Below, piece by piece: positions 6,697-9,586 of a stretch of 9,586 nucleotides of DNA. The position numbers and the translations under genes are program-made. The DNA lies in the NCBI GenBank assembly GCA_050945235.1, contig JBMNSO010000067.1:1-9586 (forward strand), in the 5' to 3' direction. The number at the start of each line of letters is the position of its first letter. Position 1 is the first letter of the stretch. The notes under the pieces are model-generated. The model saw nothing but the letters and a program-made list of their open reading frames with translations, was not told where the DNA came from and made no database searches. Source of the stretch: DUOD01 sp050945235 (GTDB lineage: Bacteria; Bacillota; Clostridia; DUOD01).

Positions 6697-6707
6697 TGCT
6701 ATATAAT
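6697..6707 (+). promoter_or_regulatory. Possible second, proximal rho promoter
   Basis: A perfect TATAAT occurs at 6702-6707. The overlapping reading TGC-TATATA (6697-6705) would be an extended -10. No good -35 is present at 16-18 bases upstream. If active, it would give a leader of only about 45 nt and bypass the pyrimidine-rich segment. Confidence 0.35.
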
Positions 6708-6757
6708 GGCAATACTATAAAACTAAGAGAGAATGACATTCGAAAGGAGAAGTTCAA

Positions 6758-8539
6758 TTGAATATAGATGATTTACAGCGCATGACTATTCATGAGTTGA
6801 GAAGCTTTGGACGGCAGCTTAAGGTAAAAAGTGTGACCACTTTTCCCAAGGCGGAATTGATAAAACGGATAATGGAAAAACTGAAGGAAACAGAACAGTT
6901 GCAAGAAGAGATGCCACCTCAATCACCCGAATCCAAACCAACTTCTGAAACAAAAAAGACCAGGAAAAAGACAAAAACCAAAGAAGAGCAAAAACCCATA
7001 GATGAGGCTGAACAGCCAAAGGACGATGAAATTCCTAAGAAGACTGTAAATATAATCCCCATTAAACCAGTTGAACAAATAAAGATAGAAAAGGAAGGAC
7101 AAGATCTAAGGGAGGATGTGCCGAAGCCGGAAGATAGGGAACAGCCGGAGGAAGAATCAAGGGCTACCCAGGGCGACGGGACAGTAAAGAGGCTTCGTCG
7201 GACGGAAAATGGAGAAACGGTGCCCGATATTCAAGAGCATAGGGCAGAAAGGGCTGAGAAACCCGATGCCTATCAGGCGGAACATAAACCCCAAGCAGAA
7301 ATGGAAAAAGACGGCGCTGTAGACTCCAGGGAAGTCCCGGTTGAGGGCGGTGCTCCCACCCATACCGGTTATATCAGACCACGGAGGGAATGGACCATGC
7401 CCGAGTCATTAAGCCCTGATGAATGCGGCGAAGCCGACGGTGTATTGGAAGTACTGCCCGACGGATACGGTTTTTTAAGGTCTGACAACTACCTGTCCGG
7501 TGCGCGGGATGTCTACGTTTCCCAGTCACAGATCAGACGGTTTAATTTAAAAACCGGTGATAGAATAATCGGGAAGACCAGGAAGGCCAAGGACAGTGAA
7601 AAATTCTCGGCACTGTTATATGTCGAAACTGTAAATGGAGATAGCCCCGATGTGGCCATAAGGCGCACGCCTTTCGAGGATTTGGTTCCTATTTATCCAA
7701 ATAAACGCATTACCCTTGAAAATGAGAAAGTAATACCCAAGGAGCTATCCACCAGGCTCATTGACCTGGTAGCACCCATAGGCAAAGGCCAAAGGGGAAT
7801 GATAGTTGCACCGCCAAAGGCAGGAAAAACAATTCTTTTAAAGAAGATAGCCAACAGCGTAACCCTTAACTATCCTGAAATGGAATTAATAGTATTATTA
7901 ATAGACGAACGGCCGGAAGAGGTTACCGATATGAAACGGTCGATAAAGGGCGAAGTAATTTATTCGACCTTTGACGAACAGCCGGAACATCATACCAAGG
8001 TAGCCGAAATGGTGCTGGAAAGGGCCCAGAGACTGGTGGAACACGGAAAGGACGTTATTATACTCCTTGATAGTATTACAAGGCTGGCCAGGGCTTATAA
8101 CCTTACAATTCCTCCTACGGGCAGGACCCTGTCCGGGGGGTTGGACCCTGGTGCCCTATACAAACCAAAAAGGTTTTTTGGTGCCGCACGAAATGTTGAG
8201 GATGGTGGTAGCCTTACTATTATTGCCACTGCACTTATTGAGACCGGTAGTAGGATGGATGAAGTGATATTTGAGGAGTTTAAAGGTACCGGTAATATGG
8301 AACTGCACCTGGACAGGAGATTATCGGAAAAGAGAATATTCCCGGCTATCGATATCAACAAGTCTGGTACCAGAAGGGAAGAATTGCTATTGTCTCAACT
8401 GGAATTGGAGGGGATATGGTCCATACGCAAGGCCATGAGCACCTTGGGCACGGCGGAGGTTACAGATACGCTGATATCCAAGCTAATGCGGACCAACTCC
8501 AATGAAGAATTTCTACTGGCTATAAAGGATGCTATATAA
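6758..8539 (+). CDS. rho: Transcription termination factor Rho, with large N-terminal insertion
   Basis: This ATP-dependent hexameric RNA translocase ends transcription at C-rich, untranslated RNA. Domains in order are Rho_N helix bundle (1-43), a low-complexity insertion (about 44-215) rich in Glu, Lys, Pro, Gln and Arg, the cold-shock RNA-binding domain (about 226-295) with RNP-like GYGFLR (236-241) and DVYVS (251-255), then the RecA-like ATPase. Walker A is APPKAGKT with K357, Walker B is VIILLD with D438, the Q-loop is near 456-468, and the arginine finger R539 sits in SGTRREE. All motor residues are present. The length of 593 compares with about 420-430 for E. coli and B. subtilis Rho, the difference being the insertion. 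The TTG start at 6758 has AAAGGAGAA (6743-6751) six bases upstream and begins exactly at the Rho_N domain. rpmE, often next to rho in Firmicutes, is absent; mgtE converges instead. Confidence 0.97.
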   Translation: MNIDDLQRMTIHELRSFGRQLKVKSVTTFPKAELIKRIMEKLKETEQLQEEMPPQSPESKPTSETKKTRKKTKTKEEQKPIDEAEQPKDDEIPKKTVNIIPIKPVEQIKIEKEGQDLREDVPKPEDREQPEEESRATQGDGTVKRLRRTENGETVPDIQEHRAERAEKPDAYQAEHKPQAEMEKDGAVDSREVPVEGGAPTHTGYIRPRREWTMPESLSPDECGEADGVLEVLPDGYGFLRSDNYLSGARDVYVSQSQIRRFNLKTGDRIIGKTRKAKDSEKFSALLYVETVNGDSPDVAIRRTPFEDLVPIYPNKRITLENEKVIPKELSTRLIDLVAPIGKGQRGMIVAPPKAGKTILLKKIANSVTLNYPEMELIVLLIDERPEEVTDMKRSIKGEVIYSTFDEQPEHHTKVAEMVLERAQRLVEHGKDVIILLDSITRLARAYNLTIPPTGRTLSGGLDPGALYKPKRFFGAARNVEDGGSLTIIATALIETGSRMDEVIFEEFKGTGNMELHLDRRLSEKRIFPAIDINKSGTRREELLLSQLELEGIWSIRKAMSTLGTAEVTDTLISKLMRTNSNEEFLLAIKDAI

Positions 8540-8544
8540 GACAA

Positions 8545-8602
8545 AAATGGGAGCATCGTTTACCAACCAAGGGTAGTGGTATTACGATACTCCTATTTTT
8601 TT
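8545..8602. terminator. Bidirectional terminator between rho and mgtE
   Basis: The arms 8545-8559 (AAATGGGAGCATCGT) and 8584-8598 (ACGATACTCCTATTT) pair over 15 positions with one G-U pair and one C-A mismatch. Inside the loop TACCA (8561-8565) can pair with TGGTA (about 8577-8582), extending the structure. A run of Ts follows on the plus strand and an A-run lies before the 5' arm, so it works for both converging genes. It abuts the mgtE stop codon (8601-8603). Confidence 0.78.
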
Positions 8603-9586
8603 ATGCCTTCATATTCAAGATCCATGTAGCTATGCTGAAGTATGAGAACAAAGTCACCGCATCAACAATGGTGGTTATTAACGGGCTGGCCATTATTGCC
8701 GGGTCAAGCTTAAAACTCTTTGCGATGATTGGCAGTATACCGCCAATCATCTTGGCCAGTATAATAACAATGATCAGTGTTGCGCTGACTGTAATTGATA
8801 TATTCACTGGGAAGCCCCTCAGTAGGATTGTAAGGAAACTGAATAATGCCAATACAATGCCAACCAGTATACTAACCCTGAGTTCCTTCCATATGACCTT
8901 TAGGACATCTCTTATTTCTACCTTACCCAGTGCAAGACTGCGGATGATTAGGGTGGAGCTTTGGGAACCGGCGTTTCCACCGGTATTCATCAACATGGGT
9001 ATAAAGAAAGTAAGAGCAACCACCGATTCCAAGGAGTTCTCGAATTTTTCCATAATACCACCGGTGAAGGTTGCGGATATCATAAGTATCAACAGCCATA
9101 ATATTCTTTGACGGGCCAGGGATATAACTCCTGTATCCAAATAATTTTCTTCGCTGGGACGTAATGCGGCCATTTTATGGAAGTCTTCGGTGTTTTCCTG
9201 TTCTATTACGTCGACTATATCATCGATTGTAATAATGCCCACCAGCCTTGATTCCATATCCACCACCGGCAGGGATAACAGGTCGTACCTCTTGAAGGTT
9301 TCCGCAATTTCTTCTTGGTCTTCATGGGTATGGACCGATATGAAATCGGTGTTCATTATGTCAGCTACTACGGTGGTAGCCGGGGCTAAAACCAAGTCCT
9401 TTAACGAGATAATACCTTCCAGCCGGCGGAACTGGTCGATGACGTAGCAGGTGTACACCGTTTCCTTATCGGTACCGGTGAACCGGACATGCTCCAGAGC
9501 TTCCTTCACCGTCATCTGTTTTTTTAGATCCACGAATTCTATTGTCATCAAGCTGCCGGCGGAATTTTCCGGATACCTCAGGAATT
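8601..9586 (-). CDS. mgtE: Magnesium transporter MgtE, N-terminus beyond the window
   Basis: MgtE is a homodimeric Mg2+-selective channel of the inner membrane, gated by cytosolic Mg2+ bound between its CBS domains. About 327 residues are visible of an expected 450 or so. The reading frame stays open to the right edge. Codons upstream of the TTG at 9551 read FLRYPENSAGS, which matches the family motif ending SAG-x-x-M just before the CBS domains. So TTG 9551 and ATG 9548 are internal, and most of the N-terminal helical domain lies outside. Visible parts are a CBS pair (TVKEALEHVR through TIDDIVDVIEQE), then five membrane helices. These include the conserved FFIPMLMNTGGNAGSQSS segment and, in the last helix pair, SPLITTIVDAVTLFSYF, whose Asp corresponds to the pore Mg2+-binding aspartate known from Thermus MgtE. 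The gene converges on rho. Confidence 0.95.
   Translation of the reverse strand, partial: FLRYPENSAGSLMTIEFVDLKKQMTVKEALEHVRFTGTDKETVYTCYVIDQFRRLEGIISLKDLVLAPATTVVADIMNTDFISVHTHEDQEEIAETFKRYDLLSLPVVDMESRLVGIITIDDIVDVIEQENTEDFHKMAALRPSEENYLDTGVISLARQRILWLLILMISATFTGGIMEKFENSLESVVALTFFIPMLMNTGGNAGSQSSTLIIRSLALGKVEIRDVLKVIWKELRVSILVGIVLALFSFLTILLRGFPVNISITVSATLIIVIILAKMIGGILPIIAKSFKLDPAIMASPLITTIVDAVTLFSYFSIATWILNMKA

Noticed and set aside
8632..9111. Plus-strand open frame of 159 codons opposite mgtE
   Set aside because: Antisense to conserved MgtE transmembrane helices; its apparent hydrophobicity mirrors the real gene.
1..9586. A multi-gene defence, mobile or biosynthetic system
   Set aside because: The genes are housekeeping functions in separate transcription units, with no nuclease, integrase, toxin-antitoxin pair, repeat array or linked enzyme set.

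Overview
The window reads as ordinary core chromosome of a Gram-positive, low-to-mid GC bacterium of the Firmicutes, most likely class Clostridia. This is inferred from protein style (a clostridial-type ArgRS with an HMGN signature, a DUF1934/YwiB-type protein directly upstream of argS, an N-terminally expanded Rho, an MgtE transporter). It is also inferred from strong purine-rich Shine-Dalgarno sites, frequent TTG and GTG starts, heavy use of AGG and ATA codons, and AT-rich sigma-A-like promoters. No genus is claimed. I see no mobile element, CRISPR array, tRNA, rRNA or phage gene.

Layout, left to right. (1) Positions 43-2828, plus strand: a tight operon of a small DUF1934/YwiB-like protein, argS (its TTG start overlaps the previous stop) and a UPF0173-type metallo-beta-lactamase-fold hydrolase, closed by a rho-independent terminator at 2841-2875. 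(2) Positions 2888-4576: pyrG (CTP synthase) with its own near-consensus promoter and a terminator at 4616-4656. This hairpin also serves the convergent gene on the other side. (3) Positions 4674-5705, minus strand: a membrane protein with about six helices and a long acidic hydrophilic C-terminal tail, function unknown. (4) Positions 5879-6514, plus strand: a 211-residue cysteine-rich, probably zinc-binding protein that I do not recognise. Its stop codon lies in the loop of its own terminator. (5) Positions 6534-8539: rho, with a promoter about 190 nt upstream of the start, a pyrimidine-rich leader, and a coding region expanded to 593 residues by an insertion of about 170 charged residues. 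(6) Positions 8601-9586, minus strand: mgtE, a Mg2+ channel/transporter that is still open at the right edge of the window, so its N-terminal domain lies outside. rho and mgtE converge on a shared terminator.

Functionally the window groups translation (ArgRS), nucleotide synthesis (CTP synthase), transcription termination (Rho) and Mg2+ uptake (MgtE) as neighbouring but mostly separate transcription units. Every intergenic space is under 300 bp and is largely accounted for by promoters and terminators. No obvious new multi-gene system is visible. The parts least explained by known families are the cysteine-rich protein at 5879-6514, the membrane protein at 4674-5705, and the rho leader together with the Rho insertion.
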